64,000 bases of DNA from Kibdelosporangium aridum (GCF_900176515.1 NZ_FWXV01000002.1:1302001-1366000), one strand, 5' to 3'; shown: positions 1-7,859, counted from the first letter of the stretch. Numbers and translations are program-made. Notes: generated from the sequence alone by a model not told the origin.

Positions 1-1
1 G

Positions 2-577
2 TCGGCCGAGGCGAAGATCCGGCTCGCCGACATGCGTGGTGGGCGGATGACCGACGACGACTGGACGCGGTTGGCGCGGCGGATGAGTGAGATCTCCGAA
101 GCGCCGCTGTTCATCGACGATTCGCCGAACATGACGATGATGGAGATCCGGGCGAAGGCGCGAAGGCTCAAGCAGCGCAACGACCTGAAGCTGATCGTGC
201 TGGACTATATGCAGCTGATGACCTCAGGTAAGCGCGTTGAGAGCCGTCAGCAGGAAGTCTCGGAATTCTCCCGGTCGCTGAAGCTGCTGGCCAAGGAACT
301 CGAAGTGCCAGTTGTCGCGATGAGCCAGCTGAACCGTGGTCCCGAACAGCGAACCGACAAGCGACCGATGCTCGCCGACCTCCGTGAGTCCGGCTCACTG
401 GAACAGGACGCCGACATGGTCGTGCTGATCCACCGCCCCGACGCATGGGAACGGGACGACCCGCGCGCCGGCGAGGCCGACCTGATCATCGCCAAGCACC
501 GTGCCGGCCCGACCGCGACCATCACCGTCGCCCACCAGCTGCACTACTCCAAGTTCGCCGACCTCGCCCAAGCCTGA
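2..577 (+). CDS. dnaB: Replicative DNA helicase DnaB, C-terminal part (5' truncated by window)
   Basis: The reading frame is open from base 2, so only the last 191 residues of the hexameric replicative helicase are present. The visible part is the RecA-like ATPase domain. It has a Walker B strand (LKLIVLDYMQLM), the VVAMSQLNRG segment, the DLRESGSLEQDAD arginine-finger/H4 region and the terminal AGPTATITVAHQLHYSKFADLA strand pair typical of DnaB. It unwinds DNA 5'-3' at the fork and is loaded at the origin that lies later in this window. No intein is visible in this part. The ATG at 32 lies inside the protein and is not the start. Confidence 0.97.
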   Translation, partial: SAEAKIRLADMRGGRMTDDDWTRLARRMSEISEAPLFIDDSPNMTMMEIRAKARRLKQRNDLKLIVLDYMQLMTSGKRVESRQQEVSEFSRSLKLLAKELEVPVVAMSQLNRGPEQRTDKRPMLADLRESGSLEQDADMVVLIHRPDAWERDDPRAGEADLIIAKHRAGPTATITVAHQLHYSKFADLAQA

Positions 578-610
578 GCCTCGGCGCGGGCACGTCGAGG
601 TCGAGCCAGC

Positions 611-1174
611 TCAGCGCTTCGTCTCGTACCTGGTGAGGACCGCGCCGCCGGGAAATGTCCGCGTCTCCACCAGGGTCAGGTTCACCCAGCTGTCCAGGGC
701 GGTGAAGAACGGGGTGCCGCCGCCTACCAGGACTGGCACGGTGACCAGCATGTATTCGTCGATCAGGCCGGCGCGCATGGCTGCGCCGGCGAGCGTTGCG
801 CCGCCGATCTCCATTGGGCCGGCGTCTTCGGCCTTCAGGCGGGTGATCTCGGCGACCGCGTCGCCGGTGACCAGGCGGGTGTTCCAGTCGACTTTGTCGA
901 TCGTCGAGGAGAACACCACCTTCGGCCTGTCCCGCCAGAGGCGGGCGAACTCGATCTCCGCTGGGGTGGCGTTGGGCTGTTGGTCGCCGGTCGGCCAGTA
1001 GGAGCTCATCGTCTCCCACAGCTTGCGTCCGTACAGCGACAGTTCGCTCGCTCGCATCTGGTCGGACCACCACTGGAACAGCTCGTCGCTCGGTCCGCTC
1101 CAGCTGATGTCGTCACCGGGCGCGGCTATGTAGCCGTCCAGGGTCAGGTTCATGCCGTAGATCAGTTTCCGCAT
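611..1174 (-). CDS. Dihydrofolate reductase family protein (RibD C-terminal-like)
   Basis: A 187-residue protein starting MRKLIYGMNLTLDGYIA, the usual N-terminus of small RibD_C/DHFR-fold reductases of actinobacteria. Further family segments are GRKLWETM, PKVVFSSTIDKVDW, MEIGGATLAGAAMRAGLIDEY and PVLVGGGTPFF, the last being the nucleotide-binding loop. These are presumed NADPH-dependent reductases whose substrate is usually unknown. The ATG at 1174 was chosen over an upstream in-frame ATG at 1243 because a GAAAGG ribosome-binding site lies 8 nt before it and homology begins there. It is convergent with dnaB and tail-to-head with the WYL regulator. Confidence 0.88.
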   Translation of the reverse strand: MRKLIYGMNLTLDGYIAAPGDDISWSGPSDELFQWWSDQMRASELSLYGRKLWETMSSYWPTGDQQPNATPAEIEFARLWRDRPKVVFSSTIDKVDWNTRLVTGDAVAEITRLKAEDAGPMEIGGATLAGAAMRAGLIDEYMLVTVPVLVGGGTPFFTALDSWVNLTLVETRTFPGGAVLTRYETKR

Positions 1175-1249
1175 GGCGTCAGCCTTTCGTGAGTCGGTCT
1201 CCGGCGTACAGACCGGCACGGCGCGGGAAACTAATCGGTGCACGACTGA

Positions 1250-2209
1250 TCAGCGTGAACGAGTGATCCGGACAGCCAGTGTGTCGAGGTGGGCCTGTAG
1301 CTGCGGTGGACCGTGGACCTGGAAATCGGTGTCCAGCAGGAGAAGTTGCGTGGCGAGCCATTCCACGGTGTCGGCATGCGAGTACCAGCGGCATGAATCG
1401 TCGTCGCCGGTGAGCGTTCCATCGCCGAGACGATCACCTAGACGGGCGGCGATCGCCTGGCGTGATGCGTGCAGTGTCACGTCGGCGCGAAACGTAGGCG
1501 CCATGCCCATTACCTGAGTACGCAGGAACTTCTCCACGCCTCCTGCCGGAGGGGAACGGTGTTGGGCGCGGGCGCCGGTGGCACGCAGGTCGGTCGTCCG
1601 ATCCACCCGGAACGTGCGCCAGTCGTCGCGGTCCAGGTCGAACGCCACCAGATACCACCGGCGTCCGCTCGCGACCAGCCGCACTGGCTCCACGTGGCGC
1701 GCGGTTTCAGTGCCGTCGTGGCCTCGGTACCGGAACCGCATACGTTCGTGATTCGCACTCGCCGCGGCGATGGTGACCAGGCTGTCGGAGGACACCACGC
1801 CCGCCGCCGGGGACAAGGCGAACGGCTGGGTGCCGGCTGTCAGCGTCGAAACCTGGCGGCGCAGCTTCACCGGCAGAACCTGGGCGAGCTTGGCCGCCGC
1901 GCGTACCGCCGCCTCGTCCACGCCACGGACCGCTTGCCCGGCGACCGTGCCCAGGCCGACCGCGATCGCCACCGCCTCCTCGTCGTCGAGCAGCAGCGGG
2001 GGCATCGCGGACCCGGCGGTCAGCCGATAGCCACCCAGTCCACCAGCGGATGCCTCGACCGGATACCCGATCTCACGCAGCCGGTCGATATCGCGACGCA
2101 CGGTCCGGCCACTCACGCCCAGACGCTCGGCGAGTTCGCTGCCCGGCCACAGCCGTGGCGTCTGCAACAACGACAGCAGGGACAGCAGGCGTGCAGTGGT
2201 GTCGGTCAC
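1250..2209 (-). CDS. YafY-type transcriptional regulator, HTH_11 plus WYL domain
   Basis: A 319-aa regulator. The N-terminal winged helix-turn-helix spans residues 6-60 (ELAERLGVSGRTVRRDIDRL). The WYL sensor domain lies around residues 135-215 and contains the literal WYL tripeptide at 185-187 (RRWYLVAF). A C-terminal WCX-like extension follows. WYL proteins of this architecture are dimeric regulators that sense a ligand, often nucleic acid or nucleotide. The gene starts with GTG and is divergent from the VOC gene. A 12-bp-arm palindrome sits 17 bp upstream of its start, so autoregulation and control of the VOC gene are likely. Confidence 0.9.
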   Translation of the reverse strand: MTDTTARLLSLLSLLQTPRLWPGSELAERLGVSGRTVRRDIDRLREIGYPVEASAGGLGGYRLTAGSAMPPLLLDDEEAVAIAVGLGTVAGQAVRGVDEAAVRAAAKLAQVLPVKLRRQVSTLTAGTQPFALSPAAGVVSSDSLVTIAAASANHERMRFRYRGHDGTETARHVEPVRLVASGRRWYLVAFDLDRDDWRTFRVDRTTDLRATGARAQHRSPPAGGVEKFLRTQVMGMAPTFRADVTLHASRQAIAARLGDRLGDGTLTGDDDSCRWYSHADTVEWLATQLLLLDTDFQVHGPPQLQAHLDTLAVRITRSR

Positions 2210-2226
2210 AGCACTGATTTTACATT

Positions 2227-2255
2227 TCGACTAGGACAAGACCTGTCCTAGTCGA
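2227..2255. promoter_or_regulatory. Palindromic operator between WYL regulator and VOC gene
   Basis: A perfect inverted repeat with 12-bp arms (TCGACTAGGACA and TGTCCTAGTCGA) and a 5-nt spacer. It contains the GGACA-n5-TGTCC core often seen upstream of YafY/WYL regulators. It lies in the divergent intergenic region, 38 bp before the VOC ATG. The binding assignment is inferred from position and symmetry. Confidence 0.75.
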
Positions 2256-2293
2256 CCCCTACCTTGAAGACACCAACGCGGAAAGGACACACG

Positions 2294-2809
2294 ATGAACA
2301 CCACCCCAGACGGCTACACAACGGTCGCCCCATGGATCGTCACCAAGGACACCGGAGCACTGCTGGACTTCATCACGGCCGCCTTCGATGGCGTCGAACT
2401 GGGGCGAGTGCCTCTCGCGGACGGGAGCATCGGGCACGCCGAAATCCGGGTCGGTGACACGGTTGTTCTCGCGTTCGACCAACACGACGACTGGCCCGAC
2501 ATGCCGTCGCTGCTCCGCGTGTTCGTGCCCGACGCCGATGTCGCGTTCACCGCCGCTCTACAGGCCGGCGCTCGTGAAGTGACCGCATTGTCCGACAACG
2601 CCTTCGGTCAGCGCGGCGGCCGTGTCCGCGACCCCTTCGGCAACATCTGGTGGATCACCGCCAACGTCGAAACCGTTGCACCGGAAGAAGGTATGCGCAG
2701 ACTGGACCAGCCCGAGTACCAAGAGCAGATGCGGTTCGCCCAGGAGACCCTCGACGCCGAACTCAGCGGCCGTACCCAGGGACGCGCGAGCGCCGTGATC
2801 ACGCCATAG
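2294..2809 (+). CDS. VOC family protein (PhnB/glyoxalase fold)
   Basis: A 171-aa vicinal-oxygen-chelate protein. It has the PhnB-like start (YTTVAPWIVTKDTGALLDFITAAF), the paired beta-alpha-beta modules and the RDPFGNIWWIT strand that normally carries the last metal ligand region. The substrate is unknown; relatives act in glyoxal, fosfomycin or aromatic chemistry, or merely bind ligands. The ATG at 2294 was preferred over 2264 because GGAAAGGA precedes it by about 8 nt. It is divergent from the WYL regulator and probably its target. Confidence 0.88.
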   Translation: MNTTPDGYTTVAPWIVTKDTGALLDFITAAFDGVELGRVPLADGSIGHAEIRVGDTVVLAFDQHDDWPDMPSLLRVFVPDADVAFTAALQAGAREVTALSDNAFGQRGGRVRDPFGNIWWITANVETVAPEEGMRRLDQPEYQEQMRFAQETLDAELSGRTQGRASAVITP

Positions 2810-2841
2810 CTTCGACCCGCGGTCCGGGAGCCTGACCCGGA

Positions 2842-3315
2842 TTACGCGTCTTGATCAGGTACGTAGAGGTTCGGGAAGAACTTGGTGCCGATCAGCCGAG
2901 GGTCCGGGTTCCGCATCCGCATGATCTGGCCCTCGGCGTTGCTCACCGTTTCGAGCTCGTACTCGAGCCCTCGCCAGTTTGCCAGACCGGGCCCGATTTC
3001 CAGTTTCTGCAAGGCGTCGAAGGCTTTCCTGGACACCTCGAGATTGTTGCTCTTGCGTGCCACCACCCGGACAAGGTCGATGTCCTCGCGCTTCAAGGCG
3101 ACCCGCAACTGGATCGACTCCACGTGGTAGAGGCATATCTCCATACGCGGCTCGGTGGCGACAGGCTTCAGACTCTCCTCGAGAACACTGGCCATGCCCA
3201 GGACGGCATCCCACTTCCCGGCAACGTAGGCCAGGATCAGCTCGGCCGTGCGCTCTTCCAGTACGGCCATGAGGTTCTCGAATGCCGCACGTTGTTGTCG
3301 CTTTTTCCAGGCCAC
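2842..3315 (-). CDS. Hypothetical all-alpha protein
   Basis: A 157-aa protein I do not recognise. It starts with GTG (11 nt after AAGG), has a basic N-terminus (AWKKRQQR), and looks almost entirely helical through residue 120. It ends with a PDPRLIGTKFFPNLYVPDQDA tail. There is no signal peptide, membrane segment or Cys cluster. Alternating hydrophobic heptad-like segments (LMAVLEERTAELILAYV, LVRVVARKSNNLEVSRKAFDAL) suggest a small helical-repeat or TPR-like fold. It stands alone between convergent and divergent neighbours. It is coding by frame integrity and codon bias, but its function is unknown. Confidence 0.7.
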   Translation of the reverse strand: MAWKKRQQRAAFENLMAVLEERTAELILAYVAGKWDAVLGMASVLEESLKPVATEPRMEICLYHVESIQLRVALKREDIDLVRVVARKSNNLEVSRKAFDALQKLEIGPGLANWRGLEYELETVSNAEGQIMRMRNPDPRLIGTKFFPNLYVPDQDA

Positions 3316-3431
3316 CGGTCGACCTTAGATCAGTGACCAGGGAGCCCTCCCGGGCTGAGTGACTGGGTACCGAACGAGGCAGGTTCTTCGCCCTTGCCTG
3401 GTAGGTAGGGTGATCTCAGGGAGGGCTCCAC

Positions 3432-4616
3432 GTGGGGTTCGGCAAGTTCTGGGCTGCTGACACGGTTTCGCTGGTAGGCAGTTATGTGACGACGGTGGCG
3501 TTGCCGTCATTGGCGATCGTGACGTTGCAGGCGTCCGAGCCTGAGGTGGGGTTGGTACAAGCTGCCCGGTGGCTGCCGTATCTGCTGTTCGGGTTGATCG
3601 CGGGCGTGCTGGTGGATCGTTGGCAACGGTTACCGCTCTTGGTCAGTGCGGATTTGGTGCGTGCGTTGTTGCTGGCGTTGGTGCCGTTGCTCCATGCGAT
3701 CGATCTGCTGAACATTCCGGTGTTGATCGGGATTGTTTTCGTGTTCGGGGCGTTGTCGCTGGTCTACGACGCCGCCCACCAGTCTTTTCTGCCCAGCCTC
3801 GTCCCTGCGCAGCGGCTGACCTGGGCCAATGCCCGGTTGGAGCAGACCAACGCGGTTGCCCAGACTGCTGGGCAGGCGTTCGCCGGCTGGTTGGTCAAGG
3901 TGCTCGGTGCGCCGCTGGCCTTCCTGCTCGACGCGATCTCCTATCTGGTTTCCGGCTTGCTGCTGGCCACGCTCAAGACTCCGGAACGCCGCACACCGCA
4001 CAAACCTCAAGTTCGGGAAGGGCTGCGGTGGGTCTACCGGCACGAGACGCTGGCACCGCTCGCGATCACGTCGCACATCTGGTTCCTGTTCAACGGCATG
4101 GTGGTCACGCTCTTTCCCTTGCTGGTACTGCGCACCCTGGGACTCGGTGAGCTCGTTCTCGGAATCACCTTCGCCCTTGGCGGGGTTGGCGGGCTGCTCG
4201 GCGCTTCACTGTCCACAAAGGCCGAAATGCGGTTCGGGGCTGGGCCGGCCATCATCGTGGGGCGTTGGCTGACACCCATCGGGTACTTGGCGATTCCGTT
4301 CGCCACCAATGCGACGACCGGCGTGGTTCTGTTGTGTGCCGCGCAGTTCGTGTTCGGGTTCTCGATCGGTCTGGACAGCCCGGTCGAGATGAGTTACCGG
4401 CAGACCATTACGCCGGCTCGCTTGCAGGGCCGGATGAACGCCACAATGCGGTCGGTCAACCGGGGCATGATCGTCGTCGGCGCGCCGGTCGGCGGACTGA
4501 TCGCGGACGTGATCAGCCTGCGAGCGGCGTTCTGGGTGGCCATCGCCGGTCTGGGAGTGCAAGCCGTCGCGATCACGGTCTCCAAGTTCCGGCATGCGCG
4601 GTTGCCTACTCCTTGA
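3432..4616 (+). CDS. MFS transporter (MFS_3, exporter-like)
   Basis: A 394-aa, 12-helix major facilitator. The N-terminus FGKFWAADTVSLVGSYVTTVALPSLAI and the loop VLVDRWQRLPLLVSADLVRA (variant of motif A) are typical of the enterobactin-exporter/MFS_3 family of drug or siderophore exporters. It starts with GTG, preceded by GGGAGGG about 6 nt upstream. Substrate unknown. Its stop overlaps that of the convergent methyltransferase by 11 bp. Confidence 0.9.
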   Translation: MGFGKFWAADTVSLVGSYVTTVALPSLAIVTLQASEPEVGLVQAARWLPYLLFGLIAGVLVDRWQRLPLLVSADLVRALLLALVPLLHAIDLLNIPVLIGIVFVFGALSLVYDAAHQSFLPSLVPAQRLTWANARLEQTNAVAQTAGQAFAGWLVKVLGAPLAFLLDAISYLVSGLLLATLKTPERRTPHKPQVREGLRWVYRHETLAPLAITSHIWFLFNGMVVTLFPLLVLRTLGLGELVLGITFALGGVGGLLGASLSTKAEMRFGAGPAIIVGRWLTPIGYLAIPFATNATTGVVLLCAAQFVFGFSIGLDSPVEMSYRQTITPARLQGRMNATMRSVNRGMIVVGAPVGGLIADVISLRAAFWVAIAGLGVQAVAITVSKFRHARLPTP

Positions 4617-5421
4617 CCGCCTGCAACGTGTAAGTGCAGGCGATCCGAGAAGGTTCCTCGGTGAGACGCCATTCCTCGGTCGCCGGATCCCGCGTCATCT
4701 GTCCGGGGATGGCGCACCACGGAACACTGTCGTGTTCGACGAACTGGGTCAGGCGCAGGCCGTTGTGCAGCAGGGCGGTGATGATTTCGCCGATGCTGTG
4801 GTTCCAGCTGTGTGACTTTTGCGAAAGCTTCGTGTCTGTGGCGACGTACGTCTCCTCACCGGAGAACACCAACGGCTCGGCGTGCTCGAAGTACGGGTAA
4901 CGCGGGTACGGCGGTGAAGCGTCCTCGTCGAGGCCCCACAGCATCGGGTGGCCCTCGCGGATGAAAAGGCGGCCGCCTGGGCGAAGTAGCGACGTGACCA
5001 CCTGCGCCCAGCGGGAAACCGAAGGCAGCCAACACAATGCGCCGACGCCCGTGTACACCAGGTCGAAGGACTCCGCGCCGAGCACGTCCACGGCGTCGTA
5101 CACATCGGCTTCGTGGAAGGGAATCTCCGCGCCTGCCTCGGCAGCGAGCCGTCGAGCCTCAGCCAGTGCCGCCGGGGAGAAGTCCAAGCCGGTCATCTCC
5201 GCACCCAACCGGGCCAGCGACAAGGTGTCCGTGCCGATGTGGCACTGCAGATGGACACCTCGGAGACCCGATATCGGCCCGAGGCGCGGTTGGTCGAACC
5301 GCACGACCGCGCTCAGGAACTCCGGGTCGCTGATGAAGCGGTCGAAGCCGTAGTCCGGTGACGCGGCGTGCGCGGGTGCCCGTTCGTCCCAATGAGCTTT
5401 GTTGACGGCCAGCGAGTCCAT
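4606..5421 (-). CDS. SAM-dependent class I methyltransferase
   Basis: A 271-aa protein with a Rossmann methyltransferase core. Motif I is HLQCHIGTDTLSLARLGAEMTGLD, followed by the acidic loop ALAEARRLAAEAGAEIPFHEADVYD, the FDLVYTGVGALCWL motif IV region and LLRPGGRLFIREGHPML. The substrate is unknown. The C-terminal half (YVATDTKLSQKSHSWNHSIGEIITALL) resembles actinobacterial Methyltransf_25/11 proteins. There is no strong ribosome-binding site before the ATG. It overlaps the MFS gene tail-to-tail by 11 bp. Confidence 0.9.
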   Translation of the reverse strand: MDSLAVNKAHWDERAPAHAASPDYGFDRFISDPEFLSAVVRFDQPRLGPISGLRGVHLQCHIGTDTLSLARLGAEMTGLDFSPAALAEARRLAAEAGAEIPFHEADVYDAVDVLGAESFDLVYTGVGALCWLPSVSRWAQVVTSLLRPGGRLFIREGHPMLWGLDEDASPPYPRYPYFEHAEPLVFSGEETYVATDTKLSQKSHSWNHSIGEIITALLHNGLRLTQFVEHDSVPWCAIPGQMTRDPATEEWRLTEEPSRIACTYTLQAVKE

Positions 5422-5458
5422 GCCCGCCAGGATGACGTCGGCAACCGCCCGTCACAAC

Positions 5459-6172
5459 TCAGTATTTGTCGTGGTGACGCAGCCACGCCATGCTCTCCGA
5501 CTGGGGCCACCCTTCGGGCGAATCTTCGTGCGCTTCCTGACGTCCGAACGCGGTGAAGTCGAGGTAGTGATACGTGCCGAGCAGCACGTCCAAGCCGCGC
5601 GCATAGGTCGAGTACGTGTGGAACACGCGTGATTCGTCGCGGAGGAAGGCGCTCAGGCCGGGGCCTTCGCCTGGCTGGTCCACATCGAACGGTTGGTAGT
5701 TGTAGACCGGCGGCTTGACGGCCGGGTCGAGCGACACGTCGAAGTCGTAGTTGAAGTCGCTGCCGTGCGAGGAGAACCACGGCACGTCCCAGCCCATCCG
5801 CTTGCGGAACGCGTCGGTCTCGCCGAACGGCCCGCGCGTCACGACCGCGAACGACGTGTCCCGGGCGTGCAGATGTGAGAGGTGGCCGAGGTTGTCGATC
5901 ACGTACGAGCAGCTCGGGCAGCCCTGGCCCTCGTCGAAGCGCCACATGAAGTGGTACACGAGCAACTGCCGCCGTCCTTCGAACAGGTCGAGCAGGCTGA
6001 CGTCGCCAGTGGCGCCCTCGAAGACGTAGTCCTTGGTGACCTCCGCCATCGGCAGGCGGCGGCGCTGCGCGCTCAACGCGTCCCGGGCCTTGGTGAATTC
6101 CTTTTCCTTGGCCAGTAAAGCTTTGCGGGCGGTCAGCCACTCGTCGCGGCTGACGATCGGCGGCATGGTCAT
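5459..6172 (-). CDS. DUF899 thioredoxin-like protein
   Basis: A 237-aa DUF899 protein. It has the N-terminal RDEWLTARKALLAKEKEFTKARD helix, the YVFEGATG...SLLDLFEGRRQLLVYHFMW strand and a CPSCSYVID CxxC site in a thioredoxin-like fold. The FAVVTRGPFGETDAFRKRMGWDVPWFSS segment follows. The family is predicted to be redox-active, but no reaction is established. The start at 6172 overlaps the AHSA1 stop as ATGA, so translation is probably coupled. It is the third gene of the ArsR-AHSA1-DUF899 operon; this combination recurs in actinobacteria. Confidence 0.9.
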   Translation of the reverse strand: MTMPPIVSRDEWLTARKALLAKEKEFTKARDALSAQRRRLPMAEVTKDYVFEGATGDVSLLDLFEGRRQLLVYHFMWRFDEGQGCPSCSYVIDNLGHLSHLHARDTSFAVVTRGPFGETDAFRKRMGWDVPWFSSHGSDFNYDFDVSLDPAVKPPVYNYQPFDVDQPGEGPGLSAFLRDESRVFHTYSTYARGLDVLLGTYHYLDFTAFGRQEAHEDSPEGWPQSESMAWLRHHDKY

Positions 6173-6600
6173 TTCGTCTCCAAGTAGTTCGCCAGGCTTT
6201 CGAAAGCACTGGTCCAGCCTTCGTTGACGCTCTCGCGCAGGTCGTCGGGCAGATTGGTGATCAGGAACGTCATCGTGGTCTTGCCACCGGCCTCGGCCAG
6301 CATGACTGTCACGAGCGCTTGCCGCGCCGGGTCGTCTGGCTCGCCCCACGTGAACACAAGCCGTTCTGGCGCAACGACTTCCTGGTACGTGCCGCCTTGT
6401 GGGTACTCGGTGCCGTCGGCGTCGTTGACCATCGTGGCGCGCCAGGTGCCGCCGGGCCGCACGTCCATCGAGATGCTCGACAGCGGTGTAGTCAACCCGA
6501 TCGGGCCATACCAGCCCGCCATGTGCTCAGGCCGCGTCCACAGTTCGAACACCAATTCCCGTGGCGCGTCGAAGACCCGCGTGATCGTCAGATCAGCCAT
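6169..6600 (-). CDS. SRPBCC/AHSA1 domain protein
   Basis: A 143-aa START-like (activator of Hsp90 ATPase homologue 1) domain protein. It starts MADLTITRVFDAPRELVFELWTRPEH and has GWYGPIG, the DVRPGGTWRATM strand and the LPDDLRESVNEGWTSAFESLANYL C-terminal helix. These proteins form a hydrophobic ligand cavity; the ligand here is unknown. The start overlaps the ArsR gene by 8 bp and the stop overlaps DUF899 by 4 bp, so it sits mid-operon. Confidence 0.93.
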   Translation of the reverse strand: MADLTITRVFDAPRELVFELWTRPEHMAGWYGPIGLTTPLSSISMDVRPGGTWRATMVNDADGTEYPQGGTYQEVVAPERLVFTWGEPDDPARQALVTVMLAEAGGKTTMTFLITNLPDDLRESVNEGWTSAFESLANYLETK

Positions 6601-6928
6601 CGACCTGCCCTTTCTGAAGGTCCTTGAGCAGGGTGTCCATCCGGTCGAAGCTGCTCTCCCAGAACTGCTTGTAGTCGCCCACCCAGTCGGCGACGGCTTT
6701 CAGCGGCTCGGCGTCCAGCCGGCACGGCCGCCACTGCGCGGACCGGCCTCGCATGATCAACCCCGCTTTCTCCAGCACTTTCAGGTGCTTGGACACCGCG
6801 GGCAGGCTCATCGTGAACGGCTCGGCCAGCTCGGTCACCGTGGCTTCGCCCTTGGCCAGCCGGGCCAGGATCGCCCGGCGCGTCGGGTCGGCCAACGCCG
6901 CGAAAGTGCTGCTCAGCTGATCGACCAT
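6593..6928 (-). CDS. ArsR-family winged-helix regulator
   Basis: A 111-aa regulator. Its HTH lies at residues 9-75 (FAALADPTRRAILARLAKGE, then VTELAEPFTMSLPAVSKHLKVLEKAGL) and is followed by a helical tail (WVGDYKQFWESSFDRMDTLLKDL). No metal-binding Cys are present. This places it with the non-metal SdpR-like ArsR proteins that regulate an adjacent AHSA1 gene. It is first in a three-gene operon and probably autorepresses through the palindrome just upstream (6948-6959). Confidence 0.93.
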   Translation of the reverse strand: MVDQLSSTFAALADPTRRAILARLAKGEATVTELAEPFTMSLPAVSKHLKVLEKAGLIMRGRSAQWRPCRLDAEPLKAVADWVGDYKQFWESSFDRMDTLLKDLQKGQVDG

Positions 6929-6939
6929 GACACCTGCTA

Positions 6940-6959
6940 AACCATCTGGTTAATTAACC
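6940..6959. promoter_or_regulatory. Operator candidate upstream of ArsR operon
   Basis: A perfect 12-bp palindrome GGTTAATTAACC (6948-6959) overlaps a second dyad, AACCA-tc-TGGTT (6940-6951), in an AT-rich island 12-31 bp upstream of the arsR-like start. It touches the stop codon of the upstream MarR gene. Symmetry and position suggest an ArsR binding site; binding itself is inferred. Confidence 0.55.
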
Positions 6960-7393
6960 TACTGGTTCACCATATCCCCGCTGTCAAGACGCTCGACGAA
7001 GGACGTGAGCAACCGGGCGAAAGTCGACCGTTCCTCCGCCGACCAGTCCGCCATGGCCTCGGCGAAGATGCGTTGACGCGCCTGATGAGCGGCATCGACC
7101 TGCCGCTGGCCCTTCGAAGTGAGCGCGACCAGGGCACGCCTGCCGTCGCGTTGATCCGCTTGGCGGACAAGAAGCCCCTCGTCCACGGCTCGCGCGACCA
7201 GCCTGCTCGCCCTGGGTTGATCCACACCGAGCGCCGGGGCCAATTCGGTCACTGAAACAGATCCACGCTCGTCGACCGCGTCGAGCACGCCGAACACCGC
7301 GGGATCGATGGGCATGTGCTGGGCCAACGCCCGCCGGGTCTGCCGGCGCCGGATCGCCACCATCGCTCGTTCGACCGCGATCACAGGGTTCAT
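6959..7393 (-). CDS. MarR-family transcriptional regulator
   Basis: A 144-aa MarR protein. The winged helix is SVSVTELAPALGVDQPRASRLVARAVDEGLLVRQADQRDGRRALVALT, with dimerisation helices at both ends. It lies in the same direction as the arsR operon and is divergent from a second MarR gene. The 43-bp AT-rich gap between the two probably holds both promoters. Its ligand and targets cannot be read from sequence. Confidence 0.92.
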   Translation of the reverse strand: MNPVIAVERAMVAIRRRQTRRALAQHMPIDPAVFGVLDAVDERGSVSVTELAPALGVDQPRASRLVARAVDEGLLVRQADQRDGRRALVALTSKGQRQVDAAHQARQRIFAEAMADWSAEERSTFARLLTSFVERLDSGDMVNQ

Positions 7394-7436
7394 GCATGTT
7401 ATTTTACAAGTATATGTCTTATTGCATGGAGACTCG
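7394..7436. promoter_or_regulatory. Divergent promoter region between two MarR genes
   Basis: A short AT-rich stretch, unusual in this GC-rich window, containing an imperfect dyad ACAAGTATATGT (ACA-n6-TGT symmetry) and two TGCATG words near its ends. It must carry the promoters of both flanking regulators. The operator is inferred from composition and symmetry only. Confidence 0.5.
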
Positions 7437-7823
7437 ATGAAACCCCTGGGCTACTGGCTGATCCACATCCACGAACTGCTGGAGGCCGGCTTCGAACGGT
7501 TACTTGAAGCCGAAGGACTGAGCCGCAGGCACTGGCAAGTGCTCAACACCATCGCGAGCAAGCTGCACACGATGACGGAGATCAACAGCGCGCTGCGGCC
7601 GTTCGGCGACGACTTCCGACAGCAAGCCGAAGATCTGGTCGCGCGTGGCTGGGTCACCGGCGAGTCCGAGCTGACGACCACCGGACATGAGGCACATAAG
7701 CGAGTGTCAGAACGCGTGCACGAGTTCCGCGCGAAGGTCGTCGACGGCATCTCGGCCGACGAGTACGCCACCCTGATGAACCTGCTGGAGCGAGTAGCGA
7801 CAAACGCGGCCGCCCTGGTGTAG
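7437..7823 (+). CDS. MarR-like winged-helix regulator
   Basis: A 128-aa protein starting MKPLGYWLIHIHELLEAGFERLLEAEGLSRRHWQVLN, the usual opening of MarR proteins. A wing region follows (RPFGDDFRQQAEDLVARGWVTGESELTTTGHEAHKRVSERV). The recognition helix is shorter and less canonical than usual. The ATG at 7437 has GGAGA 5 nt upstream; the longer in-frame ORF from 7308 overlaps the divergent gene and is not used. It probably controls the following dioxygenase through the palindrome at 7828-7847. Confidence 0.85.
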   Translation: MKPLGYWLIHIHELLEAGFERLLEAEGLSRRHWQVLNTIASKLHTMTEINSALRPFGDDFRQQAEDLVARGWVTGESELTTTGHEAHKRVSERVHEFRAKVVDGISADEYATLMNLLERVATNAAALV

Positions 7824-7827
7824 CCTA

Positions 7828-7847
7828 GTTGTTGAAATTTAAACAAC
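7828..7847. promoter_or_regulatory. Near-perfect MarR-type operator upstream of LigB gene
   Basis: A 20-bp sequence with GTTGTT and AACAAC arms around an AAATTT centre. It equals its reverse complement except at one symmetric pair of positions. It starts 4 bp after the MarR stop and ends just before the ribosome-binding site of the dioxygenase gene, an ideal place for repression. The assignment to the adjacent MarR is inferred. Confidence 0.75.
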
Positions 7848-7859
7848 CAGGAGATGCTG

